A stretch of 64,000 bases of DNA, from positions 434,001 through 498,000 of the forward strand of contig NZ_JBDZDV010000001.1 of the NCBI RefSeq assembly GCF_040544485.1, in the 5' to 3' direction. Shown piece by piece: positions 8,142 to 17,180 of this stretch (the stretch's first letter is position 1; every line of letters starts with the position of its first letter). Made by a program: the position numbers and the translations under genes. This DNA comes from Lacicoccus halitifaciens. GTDB lineage: Bacteria; Bacillota; Bacilli; Staphylococcales; Salinicoccaceae. The notes beneath the pieces were generated by a model. That model was given only the letters and a program-made list of their open reading frames with translations, ran no database searches and was not told where the DNA came from.

Positions 8142-8528
8142 TTATTCTGCCCACATTTCATACATTGCAGTCAGTTCTTCATCGCTCACCTGGTCTTCGC
8201 TGAACGCTGGCATTGAACCTTGCCCGTTTCTGACGATATCGGTGAACTCCTCTTCACTCAAGTCAGTGCCTGCAAGTGCCGGCCCCATACCGCCTGAGAA
8301 ATCTTCACCGTGACATGAAGCACAGCTGTTCTGAGCAACGCCTTCTGCGTCGACGTCACCTGATGAAGCGCCATTACCTTCTTCTTCCGAGCCTTCTTCG
8401 CCGTTTTCTTCAGTGGCAACTTCCTCGCCTTCTTCCTCCTGGTTTGCACCTTGGGCAGAAAGCAGGAACACCAGACCCACACCTAAAAAGATGATAAGTA
8501 AAAATGGTATAATCGGATTCTTATTCAA
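8142..8528 (-). CDS. cccA: Membrane-anchored c-type cytochrome (c550-like)
   Basis: Monohaem cytochrome c of 128 residues. There is one N-terminal membrane helix (about 5-24), then a glutamate/glycine-rich acidic linker (30-57). The haem domain holds CASCH (C69, C72, H73), and M106 in SMPAF is the probable sixth ligand. It would shuttle electrons on the outer face of the membrane to a terminal oxidase. The start chosen is a TTG at 8528, eight bases after a GGAGGG site; an upstream ATG would give an implausible hydrophilic extension. Synteny with sigA matches B. subtilis cccA. The acidic linker fits a halotolerant organism. Confidence 0.9.
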   Translation of the reverse strand: MNKNPIIPFLLIIFLGVGLVFLLSAQGANQEEEGEEVATEENGEEGSEEEGNGASSGDVDAEGVAQNSCASCHGEDFSGGMGPALAGTDLSEEEFTDIVRNGQGSMPAFSEDQVSDEELTAMYEMWAE

Positions 8529-8635
8529 ATGTTGACCCTCCCTTATATTAATGCATATACAATTATAATTGTAGCTCAAATATCAGCAATGTCAAAATAA
8601 ATTTAGAGATAAAATTACACGTTAATGTGTAATTA

Positions 8636-9745
8636 TTAATCCATGAAATCCTTCAGCCTTTTACTTCTGCTTGGATGGCGCAGCTTCCTGAGTGCCTTCG
8701 CTTCAATCTGACGTATTCTTTCCCGCGTGACACCGAAGACTTTTCCGACTTCTTCAAGCGTTCTTGTACGTCCGTCATCCAGCCCGAAACGCAATCTGAG
8801 AACGTTCTCCTCACGGTCGGTCAGTGTATCGAGTACATCTTCCAGCTGTTCCTTCAATAATTCATAAGCTGCATGGTCAGAAGGGCTCTGCGCTTCCTGG
8901 TCTTCGATGAAATCACCGAGATGGCTGTCGTCTTCCTCACCAATCGGTGTTTCAAGTGAGACGGGCTCCTGTGCAATTTTAAGAATTTCACGCACTTTGT
9001 CAGCAGGCAGATCCATCTCTTCACCAATCTCTTCAGGAAGCGGCTCGCGGCCGAGGTCCTGAAGCAGCTGACGCTGGATTCTGATCAGCTTGTTGATCGT
9101 CTCCACCATATGGACGGGTATGCGGATGGTTCTGGCCTGGTCGGCGATCGCTCTCGTGATCGCCTGGCGGATCCACCATGTTGCATACGTGGAGAATTTG
9201 AACCCTTTTGAAAAGTCGAATTTCTCGACGGCCTTGATTAGCCCCATATTACCTTCCTGGATCAGGTCGAGGAAGAGCATTCCGCGTCCGACGTATCTTT
9301 TCGCGATGCTGACCACAAGCCGCAGGTTGGCCTCTGCGAGGCGGCTTTTCGCTACCTCATCACCCTGTTCGATCCTCTTGGCGAGTTCCACCTCTTCAGC
9401 AGCACTGAGGAGGTCGACGCGGCCGATTTCTTTAAGGTACATGCGGACCGGGTCATTGATTTTTACGCCGGGTGGTGCACTCATATCATGCAGGTTCAAT
9501 TTTTCATCTGTATCTGTGGCATCTTTTTCATTTATCAGACGGATGTCATTTTCACCGAGTTCTTCAAAAAATTCATCCATAGCATCTGCATCCAGCTCAA
9601 AGTTCGCCAGCTTGTCAGCGATTTCTTCATGTGACAGATGCCCTTCCTTTTTCCCTTTTTCAAGTAGTACCTGTTTAACTTGTTCAATTGAGGTAAACAA
9701 CTCCGCTTCTTTATTTCCAGTTGTCCCAACGGTATTTTCAGCCAT
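8636..9745 (-). CDS. sigA: Primary sigma factor SigA (RpoD)
   Basis: Housekeeping sigma-70 factor of 369 residues, the length seen in staphylococci. Region 1.1 is reduced and acidic (about 20-90), region 1.2 begins with DPVRMYLKEIG, and region 2 includes LRLVVSIAKRYVGRG. The -10 recognition helix contains YATWWIRQAITRAIA. Regions 3 and 4 follow, with the -35 helix-turn-helix in LEEVGKVFGVTRERIRQIE. It sits 23 bp after dnaG in the dnaG-sigA order of Gram-positive macromolecular synthesis operons. AGGAGG precedes the ATG. The near-consensus promoters seen in this window (TTGACA/TATAAT) are what it would recognise. Confidence 0.98.
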   Translation of the reverse strand: MAENTVGTTGNKEAELFTSIEQVKQVLLEKGKKEGHLSHEEIADKLANFELDADAMDEFFEELGENDIRLINEKDATDTDEKLNLHDMSAPPGVKINDPVRMYLKEIGRVDLLSAAEEVELAKRIEQGDEVAKSRLAEANLRLVVSIAKRYVGRGMLFLDLIQEGNMGLIKAVEKFDFSKGFKFSTYATWWIRQAITRAIADQARTIRIPVHMVETINKLIRIQRQLLQDLGREPLPEEIGEEMDLPADKVREILKIAQEPVSLETPIGEEDDSHLGDFIEDQEAQSPSDHAAYELLKEQLEDVLDTLTDREENVLRLRFGLDDGRTRTLEEVGKVFGVTRERIRQIEAKALRKLRHPSRSKRLKDFMD

Positions 9746-9768
9746 AAATGTACCTCCTAAATATATTA

Positions 9769-11514
9769 CTAACTTTTATATCTGCTGTTGATTTCCAAAA
9801 GCTGCTGCATGAGCTGCGCCTGCAGATCGATGTCATTGGCCGATTCGGCTTCCCTGAGGCGGGCGAACAAAATCTGCTTTTCCTTGGCGCTGTTTCTTTT
9901 TCCACTCAAATCATCAAGGTAATCATCGATTTCATCCCTCGAAACTTCGCTTTGAATACTGAGATTATCAATATTTATAACGACTTCAAGCAGTTCATGC
10001 GGAAGCTGGTGGATAAACGATGATACTTCAAATGTGTCTTGAGTGTCAAAATAATTGCACAACCCTTTAAATATACCATAATAATGGTCTGAGGTTAATA
10101 CTTCCCTGTCCACCCTGTCTTTCGAATATTCGAAAAGGCTTTTATCGTTCATGAGCGCTTTTAAGAAATAACGTTCCTTTTTTTCCCTGATGGAAAGTCT
10201 TTCGGTGTGTTGTATAACACTTTCCCGTTTTTGCGATGTTCTAACAGGAAGTTTGCTTTCTATTTGAGATTTATCCATGCCGTATCTCTCACTGATATGC
10301 TGTATGAGCCTTGTCCTGATGGCGTCATCATTCACATAGGTGAGCAGATCCGTCAAAGTGTTGATATTTTGTGAGAATGCCAGGTCATTGTGCATGCTTT
10401 CATTCAGCAGCTTCTCCGCAAGGAAGTGGATATAATGCCTTTTCTCGTTCTTTACGAGATAACGGAAACTCTCTTCTCCGCTGTTCTCGATGTACTCATC
10501 GGGATCCATCCCGCCGGGCAGCTGGATCACGAATGTGTTCAGTCCGTGCTTCAGCAAAGTCTCCCCTATATCCACCGTCGCCCGCTGGCCTGCCCCATCG
10601 CCGTCGAACATCAGCGTTACATTCGAGGCAAGACGGTTGAGCAGATTGATGTTCTCCTCGCTCAGCGCGGTGCCCATCAACCCCACTATATTCTCTATAT
10701 TCAGCGACTTGACTTTCAATACATCAAGGTGGCCCTCCATCAGGATGATTTCATCCTGGTTCCTGATGGACTTCCTTGCATCGCTCAAGTTGAACATGAG
10801 ATGCCGTTTTTGGAATACTTTCGTCTCAGGGGTGTTCAAATATTTCGGTTCTGAACCGTCCAGACTTCTCGCAGTGAATCCCACAATATAGTTCTGGTGG
10901 TTCTTTATCGGGATCATTATGCGGTTGACGAACCGGTCATAATAAGAGAAATTGGTCTCGTTCCGTGAAAGCAGGCCTGCACTGTACGCCGCTTCTTCTG
11001 TAAAACCCTTCTCGAGTATTGCATTTTTGGTGAACGAAGACATCTTCGGCGCAAGACCTATTTTTTCCTTCTTCAGCAGTTCGCTGCTGAATCCCCTATC
11101 CAAAAGATAGTTCAGGGCTTCGCTGCCTTCATTGGTATGCATGAGAATGTGATGGAACAGATCTGAAACATGTTCATGCATTTTAATGAACTGCATATCA
11201 TCATCATCGACCCTGCTCTCATTTGAAGAAACTTCGACTCCAAGCGGCTTCCCGAGCCTTTTCACGGATTCTGTGAAGGAGATGTTTTCAATCTCCATTA
11301 AAAACTGAAAAACATTGCCGCCCTTTTTACAACCGAAACAGTGACAGATCTGCTTTTCCGGACTGACACTGAATGAGGGGGTTTTTTCATCATGAAAAGG
11401 GCAAAGACCGACGTAGTTCCGTCCCCGCTTCTCAAGTTTGAGATAACCAGAAACCAGATCGGTAATGTCGGTCCTTTCTCTGACATATTCTATTGTTTCC
11501 TGCGGGATACTCAT
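9769..11514 (-). CDS. dnaG: DNA primase
   Basis: RNA primer synthase of the replication fork, 581 residues. The N-terminal CHC2 zinc ribbon has C38, H41, C59 and C62 (LCPFHDEKTPSF and CHCFGC). The RNA polymerase/TOPRIM domain includes EGHLDVLK and MFDGDGAG, and the C-terminal helicase-binding domain covers roughly 440-581. It lies seven bases after ppsR and 23 bases before sigA on the same strand, so these genes probably share transcripts. The length and domain order are ordinary for Firmicutes. Confidence 0.97.
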   Translation of the reverse strand: MSIPQETIEYVRERTDITDLVSGYLKLEKRGRNYVGLCPFHDEKTPSFSVSPEKQICHCFGCKKGGNVFQFLMEIENISFTESVKRLGKPLGVEVSSNESRVDDDDMQFIKMHEHVSDLFHHILMHTNEGSEALNYLLDRGFSSELLKKEKIGLAPKMSSFTKNAILEKGFTEEAAYSAGLLSRNETNFSYYDRFVNRIMIPIKNHQNYIVGFTARSLDGSEPKYLNTPETKVFQKRHLMFNLSDARKSIRNQDEIILMEGHLDVLKVKSLNIENIVGLMGTALSEENINLLNRLASNVTLMFDGDGAGQRATVDIGETLLKHGLNTFVIQLPGGMDPDEYIENSGEESFRYLVKNEKRHYIHFLAEKLLNESMHNDLAFSQNINTLTDLLTYVNDDAIRTRLIQHISERYGMDKSQIESKLPVRTSQKRESVIQHTERLSIREKKERYFLKALMNDKSLFEYSKDRVDREVLTSDHYYGIFKGLCNYFDTQDTFEVSSFIHQLPHELLEVVINIDNLSIQSEVSRDEIDDYLDDLSGKRNSAKEKQILFARLREAESANDIDLQAQLMQQLLEINSRYKS

Positions 11515-11520
11515 AAGCCA

Positions 11521-12345
11521 TCACCCTTTGATATCTATTTTGCCATCAACGTATTTCATAATTTCATTTGCGGTTTCTTCAATGGCTTTTTCAGAGACAT
11601 CGATGACAGGACAGCCTATCTTTTCAATGATCGAGTCGAAATATGCTAATTCCTCTTCTATCCTTTCATCCCTGGCATAACTTGCCGTGTCTTTCAGACC
11701 CAGCTGGGTCAGCCTTTCTTTTCTGATCTTATTGAGTGAAGAGGATTTGATCCTGAGTCCGATGCATTTGGACTTGGGGATTTCAAACAACTCTTTCGGC
11801 GGCGTCACTTCAGGCACAAGGGGCATATTCATGACTTTATATTTTTTCAGCGCCAAATACTGGGACAAAGGTGTCTTCGAAGTCCTTGAAACACCGATCA
11901 GGACGATATCCGCCTTGTCAAGACCGCCTGCGTCCTTGCCGTCATCATATTTCACTGCAAATTCGATCGCTTCAATCTTTTGGAAATAATCTTCGTCCAG
12001 CTTATGCACACGGCCCGGTTCATAATATGGCTCCGCTTCAGTCTTGCCTTCCAAAATCGACATAAGGGGGCCCATCACATCCACCGACGGAATATTTTCC
12101 TTCTTCAGTTCTTCTTTGATATACTGCCTGAGCTCCGGGGTTATGATCGTGAAAACCACAGTCGCTCCCTTGCTTTTGGCAAGATCGACGACATCATCTA
12201 TATTGTCTTCGGAATCGATATAAGGATATTTGATCAGCACATCGGAAGTACTGTCTATATCAAACTGGGCCAAAGCAGCCTTTGCGACAAGTTCACCTGT
12301 TTCCCCGACCGAGTCCGATGCAATGATTATTTTTATATTAGACAT
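11521..12345 (-). CDS. ppsR: Pyruvate,phosphate dikinase regulatory protein (DUF299)
   Basis: Bifunctional ADP-dependent kinase/pyrophosphorylase of the PPDK/PEP synthetase regulatory family, 274 residues, normal for the family. The P-loop-like motif GVSRTSKTP is at 151-159, and the N-terminal ASDSVGETGE motif is also diagnostic. In relatives it reversibly phosphorylates a threonine of pyruvate,phosphate dikinase, switching between glycolysis and gluconeogenesis. It lies just downstream of ccpN, as yqfL does in B. subtilis, where YqfL modulates CcpN activity. The target dikinase is not in this window. Confidence 0.93.
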   Translation of the reverse strand: MSNIKIIIASDSVGETGELVAKAALAQFDIDSTSDVLIKYPYIDSEDNIDDVVDLAKSKGATVVFTIITPELRQYIKEELKKENIPSVDVMGPLMSILEGKTEAEPYYEPGRVHKLDEDYFQKIEAIEFAVKYDDGKDAGGLDKADIVLIGVSRTSKTPLSQYLALKKYKVMNMPLVPEVTPPKELFEIPKSKCIGLRIKSSSLNKIRKERLTQLGLKDTASYARDERIEEELAYFDSIIEKIGCPVIDVSEKAIEETANEIMKYVDGKIDIKG

Positions 12346-12356
12346 AGGGACACTCC

Positions 12357-12974
12357 TTATTCCATTAAATTGACGAACACTCTTGTGATATTGGTTTTGG
12401 TGATTCTGCCGATCACCACTTCTCTGCCGTCTTCCTTATCTATTACCGGTATGGAATCGATCTGTTTTTCTATCAGCTGGTTCGCCGCATAAATCAGAAG
12501 ATCGTTCGGATAGCATGTCGTGATATGGGGCTTGCGGGTCATGATGATGCTCACAGGTGTCTTCTCGATATCATTCTTCCCCATCGTGCCTTTCAGAAGG
12601 TCTTTCCGGGATATGACGCCGACCAGTTCCCTGTCATCATCTATGGCATACAATGTACCCACATCTTCAAGGAACATCTTTACAATGGCTTCATAGATGG
12701 ATGTGTCCTCTTTGATCAAAATCGGCAGGCTTTGTACATCCCTGACCAGAATATTCCGGATTTTGGTGGTTAATATTTCCTCCGGTTCCTTGCCGGTATA
12801 AAAATACCCGACGCGTGGGCGGGCATCCAGATAACCGCTCATGGTCAAAATTGCAAGGTCCGGCCTTAAAGTTGCTCTTGTCAAAGACAGCTGTTCAGCG
12901 ATTTTGCTCCCGGTTATCGGTCCGTGCTGCTTGACGATTTTCAATATCTTTTCCTGCCTGCTGTTCAGTTCCAT
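12357..12974 (-). CDS. ccpN: CcpN-type transcriptional repressor with CBS domains
   Basis: Regulator of 205 residues. An N-terminal winged helix-turn-helix (about 1-60, with ITGSKIAEQLSLTRATLRPD) is followed by two CBS domains (about 80-135 and 145-200). The family member CcpN of B. subtilis represses the gluconeogenic genes gapB and pckA and senses ATP/ADP. It is the first gene of a probable ccpN-ppsR-dnaG-sigA run and is divergent from glyS. Its own targets cannot be read from the window. Confidence 0.92.
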   Translation of the reverse strand: MELNSRQEKILKIVKQHGPITGSKIAEQLSLTRATLRPDLAILTMSGYLDARPRVGYFYTGKEPEEILTTKIRNILVRDVQSLPILIKEDTSIYEAIVKMFLEDVGTLYAIDDDRELVGVISRKDLLKGTMGKNDIEKTPVSIIMTRKPHITTCYPNDLLIYAANQLIEKQIDSIPVIDKEDGREVVIGRITKTNITRVFVNLME

Positions 12975-13038
12975 GGCCTCACTCCCAATATCAATAATTA
13001 TAATACATCTTGAAAGATAAAGAAATACAATGAAATGT

Positions 13039-13067
13039 TTGCACTTCCAATTAACATTTTATATAAT
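13039..13067 (+). promoter_or_regulatory. glyS promoter
   Basis: A -35 TTGCAC (13039-13044) and a -10 TATAAT (13062-13067) are separated by exactly 17 bp. Transcription would start near 13074, at the 5' end of the T-box leader. Confidence 0.8.
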
Positions 13068-13073
13068 GGGCTT

Positions 13074-13240
13074 AAGCGAGTTAAGGACGGTGTGAGCTTA
13101 ACATCTGTAAATGGCATATATGAATTATTTAACATGAAATTGTATATTAAAAGTGAGTGGAAACACTAATTTGGGTGGAACCGCGGGTATAAACTCGTCC
13201 CAGGACAGCATTTCATCGGCTGTCCTGGGACTTTTTTATA
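13074..13240 (+). ncRNA. Glycine T-box leader of glyS
   Basis: tRNA-sensing leader. The T-box core TGGAACCGCGGG is at 13176-13187; its TGGA would pair with the UCCA end of uncharged tRNA-Gly. The terminator is a 13 bp stem (13197-13209 with 13219-13231) followed by seven T. A candidate GGC specifier is at 13113-13115, followed by a purine. The whole leader is only about 165 nt, like the compact glyQS class lacking stem II. The specifier position is less certain than the T-box core. Confidence 0.9.
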
Positions 13241-13268
13241 TTCAAAATTATTTTAAGGAGTGGTATTT

Positions 13269-14645
13269 ATGGACATGGACAAAATTGTCAATTTATCAAA
13301 ATCACGAGGATTTGTATTCCCGGGAAGTGAAATTTACGGCGGCCTTGCCAACACATGGGACTACGGTCCGCTCGGCATCGAGCTTAAGAACAACGTGAAA
13401 GCCGCCTGGTGGAAAAAGTTCATCCAGGAATCCCCGTACAACGTGGGTGTCGATGCTGCGATCCTCATGAACCCGAAAACATGGGAAGCTTCGGGACATT
13501 TGAACAACTTCAATGACCCGATGATCGACTGCAAGGAATGTAAAAGCCGTCACCGTGCAGATAAACTCATCGAAAATGTGGTTCAAAAAGAAGACGATAC
13601 TTTTGTGGCCGACGGTTTGAGCTTCGATGAGATGAAAAACATCATCGATGAGCGTGAAATCAACTGCCCGACCTGCGGTGCACATGATTACACCGACATC
13701 CGCCAGTTCAACCTGATGTTCAAAACATTCCAGGGTGTGACGGAATCGTCGACAAACGAAATTTTCCTGCGTCCTGAAACGGCCCAGGGCATCTTTGTAA
13801 ACTATAAAAATGTCCAGAGGACGATGCGCAAAAAGCTGCCTTTCGGCATCGGCATGATCGGTAAATCATTCCGTAACGAAATCACACCGGGCAACTTCAT
13901 CTTCAGAACGAGGGAATTCGAACAGATGGAACTTGAATTCTTCTGTCAGCCGGGCACCGAAGTCGAATGGCAGAAATACTGGAAAGATTTCTGTCAGAAC
14001 TGGCTCCTTGAACTCGGTCTTGCAGAAGACAACCTGCGCATGCGTGATCATGATGAGGATGAGCTTTCCCACTATTCGAATGCCACAACGGATATCGAAT
14101 ATAAATTCCCGTTCGGCTGGGGAGAGCTGTGGGGCATTGCGAGCCGTACAAACTTTGACTTGAAGCAGCACATGGAACACTCGAACGAAGATATGACTTA
14201 CCATGATCAGGAATCAGGCGAGAAATTCATCCCGTTCGTCATCGAGCCGGCTCTCGGACTCGACCGTGTGACACTCGCCTTCATGAGTGATGCTTATGAG
14301 GAGGAAACACTCGAAAACGGTGAATCCAGGACGGTCATGAGATTCCACCCGAGTCTTGCGCCATTCAAGGCAGCAGTCCTGCCGTTATCTAAGAAGTTGA
14401 GTGAGGATGCCATCAAAGTCTATGAAAAATTGGCACCTGATTTCAACGTGGAGTTTGACGAATCACAGTCGATCGGTAAGAGATACCGCCGTCAGGATGA
14501 AATCGGTACACCTTACTGCATCACATTCGACTTCGATTCACTGGAGGACAACATGGTGACAGTGCGTGAAAGGGATACGATGGAACAGACGAGGATGCCG
14601 ATTGATGAAGTGAGCGGCTTCCTGAAGGAAAGAATCAAGTTCTAA
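13269..14645 (+). CDS. glyS: Glycyl-tRNA synthetase, single-chain type
   Basis: Class II aminoacyl-tRNA synthetase of 458 residues, the homodimeric type used by staphylococci rather than the alpha2beta2 GlyQ/GlyS enzyme. Visible signatures are GSEIYGGLANTWDYGP near the N-terminus, motif 2 around FRNEITPGNFIFRTREFEQMELE (positions near 200-222), and motif 3 near FVIEPALGLDRV. The anticodon-binding domain occupies the last 110 residues. The start is at 13269, eight bases after AAGGAG; an upstream GTG at 13260 overlaps that site. Expression is controlled by the preceding T-box. It converges on recO, with a hairpin between. Confidence 0.95.
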   Translation: MDMDKIVNLSKSRGFVFPGSEIYGGLANTWDYGPLGIELKNNVKAAWWKKFIQESPYNVGVDAAILMNPKTWEASGHLNNFNDPMIDCKECKSRHRADKLIENVVQKEDDTFVADGLSFDEMKNIIDEREINCPTCGAHDYTDIRQFNLMFKTFQGVTESSTNEIFLRPETAQGIFVNYKNVQRTMRKKLPFGIGMIGKSFRNEITPGNFIFRTREFEQMELEFFCQPGTEVEWQKYWKDFCQNWLLELGLAEDNLRMRDHDEDELSHYSNATTDIEYKFPFGWGELWGIASRTNFDLKQHMEHSNEDMTYHDQESGEKFIPFVIEPALGLDRVTLAFMSDAYEEETLENGESRTVMRFHPSLAPFKAAVLPLSKKLSEDAIKVYEKLAPDFNVEFDESQSIGKRYRRQDEIGTPYCITFDFDSLEDNMVTVRERDTMEQTRMPIDEVSGFLKERIKF

Positions 14646-14659
14646 ACAAGCAATATGAA

Positions 14660-14695
14660 GAACAGGCGATGGAAAATCCGTCACCTGTTCTTTTT
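14660..14695 (+). terminator. Terminator of glyS
   Basis: A stem GAACAGG...CCTGTTC with one internal mismatch (14660-14690) is followed by TTTTT, 15 bp after the glyS stop. Confidence 0.78.
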
Positions 14696-14724
14696 CATGT
14701 CTTTCTGTCTCATATATGGAACAG

Positions 14725-15495
14725 TCAGGAGCTCTCATCCGGGCCGGTCATGCCTTTGACCATCTTCCTTGCCTTGAAATACACCCCGGCATATTCATCA
14801 TAGATCAGTTCCGTGAAATTCAGCAGCCGTCTGCCGTTTTCCGGGGTGACATTGATCGAGTTGATCAGATCCAGCTTGACGTTTTTCATATATGCAGCCA
14901 GATATATGATCCGGTTGCCGATGTTCACCGTCCGCTCCAGCGTTTCCTCATTTGCGCAGTGATCACATATTACACTGTGGTATATAAATGAGTAATGGCT
15001 GAAAGTGTCATACGCCCTGCTTCCGCAAAGTGCGCACTCATCCACATTGATTTCGATGCCGTACTGAGGCATCAACTTGATGGCCACCATCGATGTTGTC
15101 GCATTTTTCTCGTTTTCTTCCTTCTTTTCAAGCAATTTAAAACCTTTCATAAGCAGTTCGAAGTTCTTCGGCGTAACATCCTCGTCATTCAATATACGCG
15201 TCACAAATTCCATTATATAACTGCCATAGGAGAACAGCTCAAAATCCTCGTTGATGCCCTTGAAGTGGGAGATCACATCCACTTCGTTCAGCGTGCCGAT
15301 GCCCTTGAAGCGGTTATAGGTGAACAGCGCCTCCTTGAAACCCTGCCGTAGAACGATGAACGGGCTTTTCGGTTTGTTGAAGCCGCGGGCCATCAGTGGC
15401 ACCATCACGCCATCTTCATTTAAAATAGTAATGATCCGGCTGGACTCACTGTAATTCGTCTGCCGGATCATTACGCCTTTTTGCTGATATATCAT
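14725..15495 (-). CDS. recO: DNA repair protein RecO
   Basis: Recombination mediator of 256 residues that, with RecR, loads RecA onto SSB-coated single strands. The N-terminal OB fold is about 1-80, followed by a helical domain with a zinc site formed by CALC (near 155) and CDHC (near 178). It is the fourth to last gene of the phoH-ybeY-dgkA-cdd-era-recO series and lies eight bases after era. AGGTGATGAG precedes the ATG. Confidence 0.95.
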   Translation of the reverse strand: MIYQQKGVMIRQTNYSESSRIITILNEDGVMVPLMARGFNKPKSPFIVLRQGFKEALFTYNRFKGIGTLNEVDVISHFKGINEDFELFSYGSYIMEFVTRILNDEDVTPKNFELLMKGFKLLEKKEENEKNATTSMVAIKLMPQYGIEINVDECALCGSRAYDTFSHYSFIYHSVICDHCANEETLERTVNIGNRIIYLAAYMKNVKLDLINSINVTPENGRRLLNFTELIYDEYAGVYFKARKMVKGMTGPDESS

Positions 15496-15503
15496 CTCAT
15501 CAC

Positions 15504-16412
15504 CTAGTATTCATCATCCCTGTAGCCAAGTGAACGTATGAAGTTTGTTTTATTGCGCCAGTCCTTCTGTACTTTCACCCACAGTTCAAGATAGACTTTG
15601 CTGCCAAGAAGATTCTCTATATCGACCCTTGCCAGTTTGCCGATTTCCTTGAGCATCTTGCCGCCCTTACCGATGACCATGCCTTTTTGCGACTCACGTT
15701 CCACATAGATCGTGGCCTGCACATGTACCTTGCCGCCTTCTTCATTCGCCTTCATCTTTTCCACTTCCACACCGATGGCATGGGGGATTTCCTGGCTCGT
15801 CAGATGCAGTGCTTTTTCACGTATGAGCTCACTGACTATGAAATGCTCGGGGTGGTCGGTCACCCTGTCTTCAGGGTAATACATCGGCCCTTCGGGCAGG
15901 TAGCTCTCTATGACTTCAAGAAGCTTATCGACATTATTGCCCTGCAGTGCAGATATCGGCACGATTTCGCTGAATTCCAGCGTATCTTTATATACTTCAA
16001 TCTGTTTGATCAGATCATCGGGGTGTACAAGATCTATCTTATTCAGGACCAGGATGATCGGTGTCGTTGTGTTTTTAAGCATCTCGATGATGAATTCATC
16101 ACCCCTGCCGATTTCCTCTGCAACATTGATGATGAAAAGGATCACTTCCGTCTCCCTCAGTGTATTGCGGGCGACTTTCATCATATGCTCACCGAGCTGG
16201 TGCTTTGGTTTATGGATGCCCGGTGTATCGATGAAGATCATCTGTGATTGGCCGGTCGTGTAGACACCCTGTATTTTATTCCTCGTTGTCTGCGGCTTAT
16301 CGGACATTATCGCAACCTTTTGGCCCAGCACTTTGTTCATAAAGGTTGATTTTCCTACATTCGGCCGGCCGATGATGCTGATGAAGCCTGATTTGAATTT
16401 ATCTTCACTCAT
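15504..16412 (-). CDS. era: GTPase Era
   Basis: Essential ribosome-assembly GTPase of 302 residues that binds the 3' end of 16S rRNA. The G1 loop is GRPNVGKST, with DTPG, then NKID, and a C-terminal KH domain containing VIGKGGKMLKEIG. The start at 16412 (MSEDKFKS) overlaps the cdd stop by eight bases and has an AAGGA site; a frame open upstream would add 14 unlikely residues inside cdd. The cdd-era overlap indicates translational coupling. Confidence 0.96.
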   Translation of the reverse strand: MSEDKFKSGFISIIGRPNVGKSTFMNKVLGQKVAIMSDKPQTTRNKIQGVYTTGQSQMIFIDTPGIHKPKHQLGEHMMKVARNTLRETEVILFIINVAEEIGRGDEFIIEMLKNTTTPIILVLNKIDLVHPDDLIKQIEVYKDTLEFSEIVPISALQGNNVDKLLEVIESYLPEGPMYYPEDRVTDHPEHFIVSELIREKALHLTSQEIPHAIGVEVEKMKANEEGGKVHVQATIYVERESQKGMVIGKGGKMLKEIGKLARVDIENLLGSKVYLELWVKVQKDWRNKTNFIRSLGYRDDEY

Positions 16413-16818
16413 TTTCCATATCCTTCCCTGAGAAGCCCAGCGGCAGCAGATCATCCACTGTGCGTTTGATCACTTTTCCGGTTTTGCTGGTCAGATATAC
16501 CGGCATGTCATCGTGGCAGAGCTCCTTCATGACCTGGCGGCATATGCCGCACGGGCTTGCTGCCTCATTCGAATCCGTTACGACGACGAGTGCCTTGAAC
16601 TCCGTGATGTTGTTCGAATAAGCACTCACCAAAGCGCTGCGTTCAGCGCAGATCGTCGCGGGGTATGATGCATTTTCTATATTTGCACCGTATATATACT
16701 GGTCATCTTCAGTCACAAGCAATGCACCCACATTGAAATTCGAGTAAGGTGTGTAGGCGCGGCTCTGTGCTTCAATGGCTTCCGCCAGCCATTCTTCCTT
16801 AAAAATCCCGTCGTTCAT
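16405..16818 (-). CDS. cdd: Cytidine deaminase
   Basis: Small zinc-dependent homotetrameric deaminase of 137 residues that turns (deoxy)cytidine into (deoxy)uridine for pyrimidine salvage. The zinc site is C57-A-E59 (CAERSAL) with C90 and C93 (PCGICRQ); E59 is the proton shuttle. It lies between dgkA and era, as in B. subtilis and S. aureus. Confidence 0.96.
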   Translation of the reverse strand: MNDGIFKEEWLAEAIEAQSRAYTPYSNFNVGALLVTEDDQYIYGANIENASYPATICAERSALVSAYSNNITEFKALVVVTDSNEAASPCGICRQVMKELCHDDMPVYLTSKTGKVIKRTVDDLLPLGFSGKDMENE

Positions 16819-16830
16819 GTATTCACTCTC

Positions 16831-17178
16831 CTAAGTAAAAAAAACAATTATTTTCGGGATGAAGATGATCAATCCCGTTATTGCCGCATACAGCGATGCA
16901 AGCAGCACAGCAAGGGCTGAAGTGTCCTTAGCACGCTTTGCAAGCTCGTGGAATTCATCCGTCACGAGATCCACCGTATACTCAACGCTTGTGTTGACGA
17001 CCTCACTGATCAGCACGATGAAGACCGCACCGATGATGAAAAGCCATTCCAGCGTGTTCAGTCCGAATAAAAAGCCGGCTGCTGCAACAAGCAAAGCAAA
17101 CAGCAAATGCACCGCGAAATGATGATCCTTATCAAACAGGACCCTGATCCCCTGAAGCGCATATTTAAAACGCTTCAT
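16831..17178 (-). CDS. dgkA: Diacylglycerol/undecaprenol kinase family protein
   Basis: Small membrane kinase of 115 residues with three hydrophobic helices. The catalytic motif EVVNTSVEYTVDL carries the glutamate and aspartate of the DgkA family. In Gram-positive bacteria the favoured substrate is undecaprenol, so it recycles the lipid carrier for the cell wall. The start at 17178 (MKRFKYAL) was preferred; a GTG at 17184 overlapping the ybeY stop is a possible alternative. It lies in the ybeY-dgkA-cdd-era series. Confidence 0.92.
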   Translation of the reverse strand: MKRFKYALQGIRVLFDKDHHFAVHLLFALLVAAAGFLFGLNTLEWLFIIGAVFIVLISEVVNTSVEYTVDLVTDEFHELAKRAKDTSALAVLLASLYAAITGLIIFIPKIIVFFT

Positions 17179-17180
17179 CC

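Noticed and set aside
12975..13268. Possible extra gene or riboswitch other than a T-box
   Set aside because: The whole gap is explained by the ccpN upstream region, the promoter and the glycine T-box.
16413..16454. Extended N-terminus for Era
   Set aside because: The added 14 residues lie in the end of cdd; the conserved start and AAGGA site support 16412.
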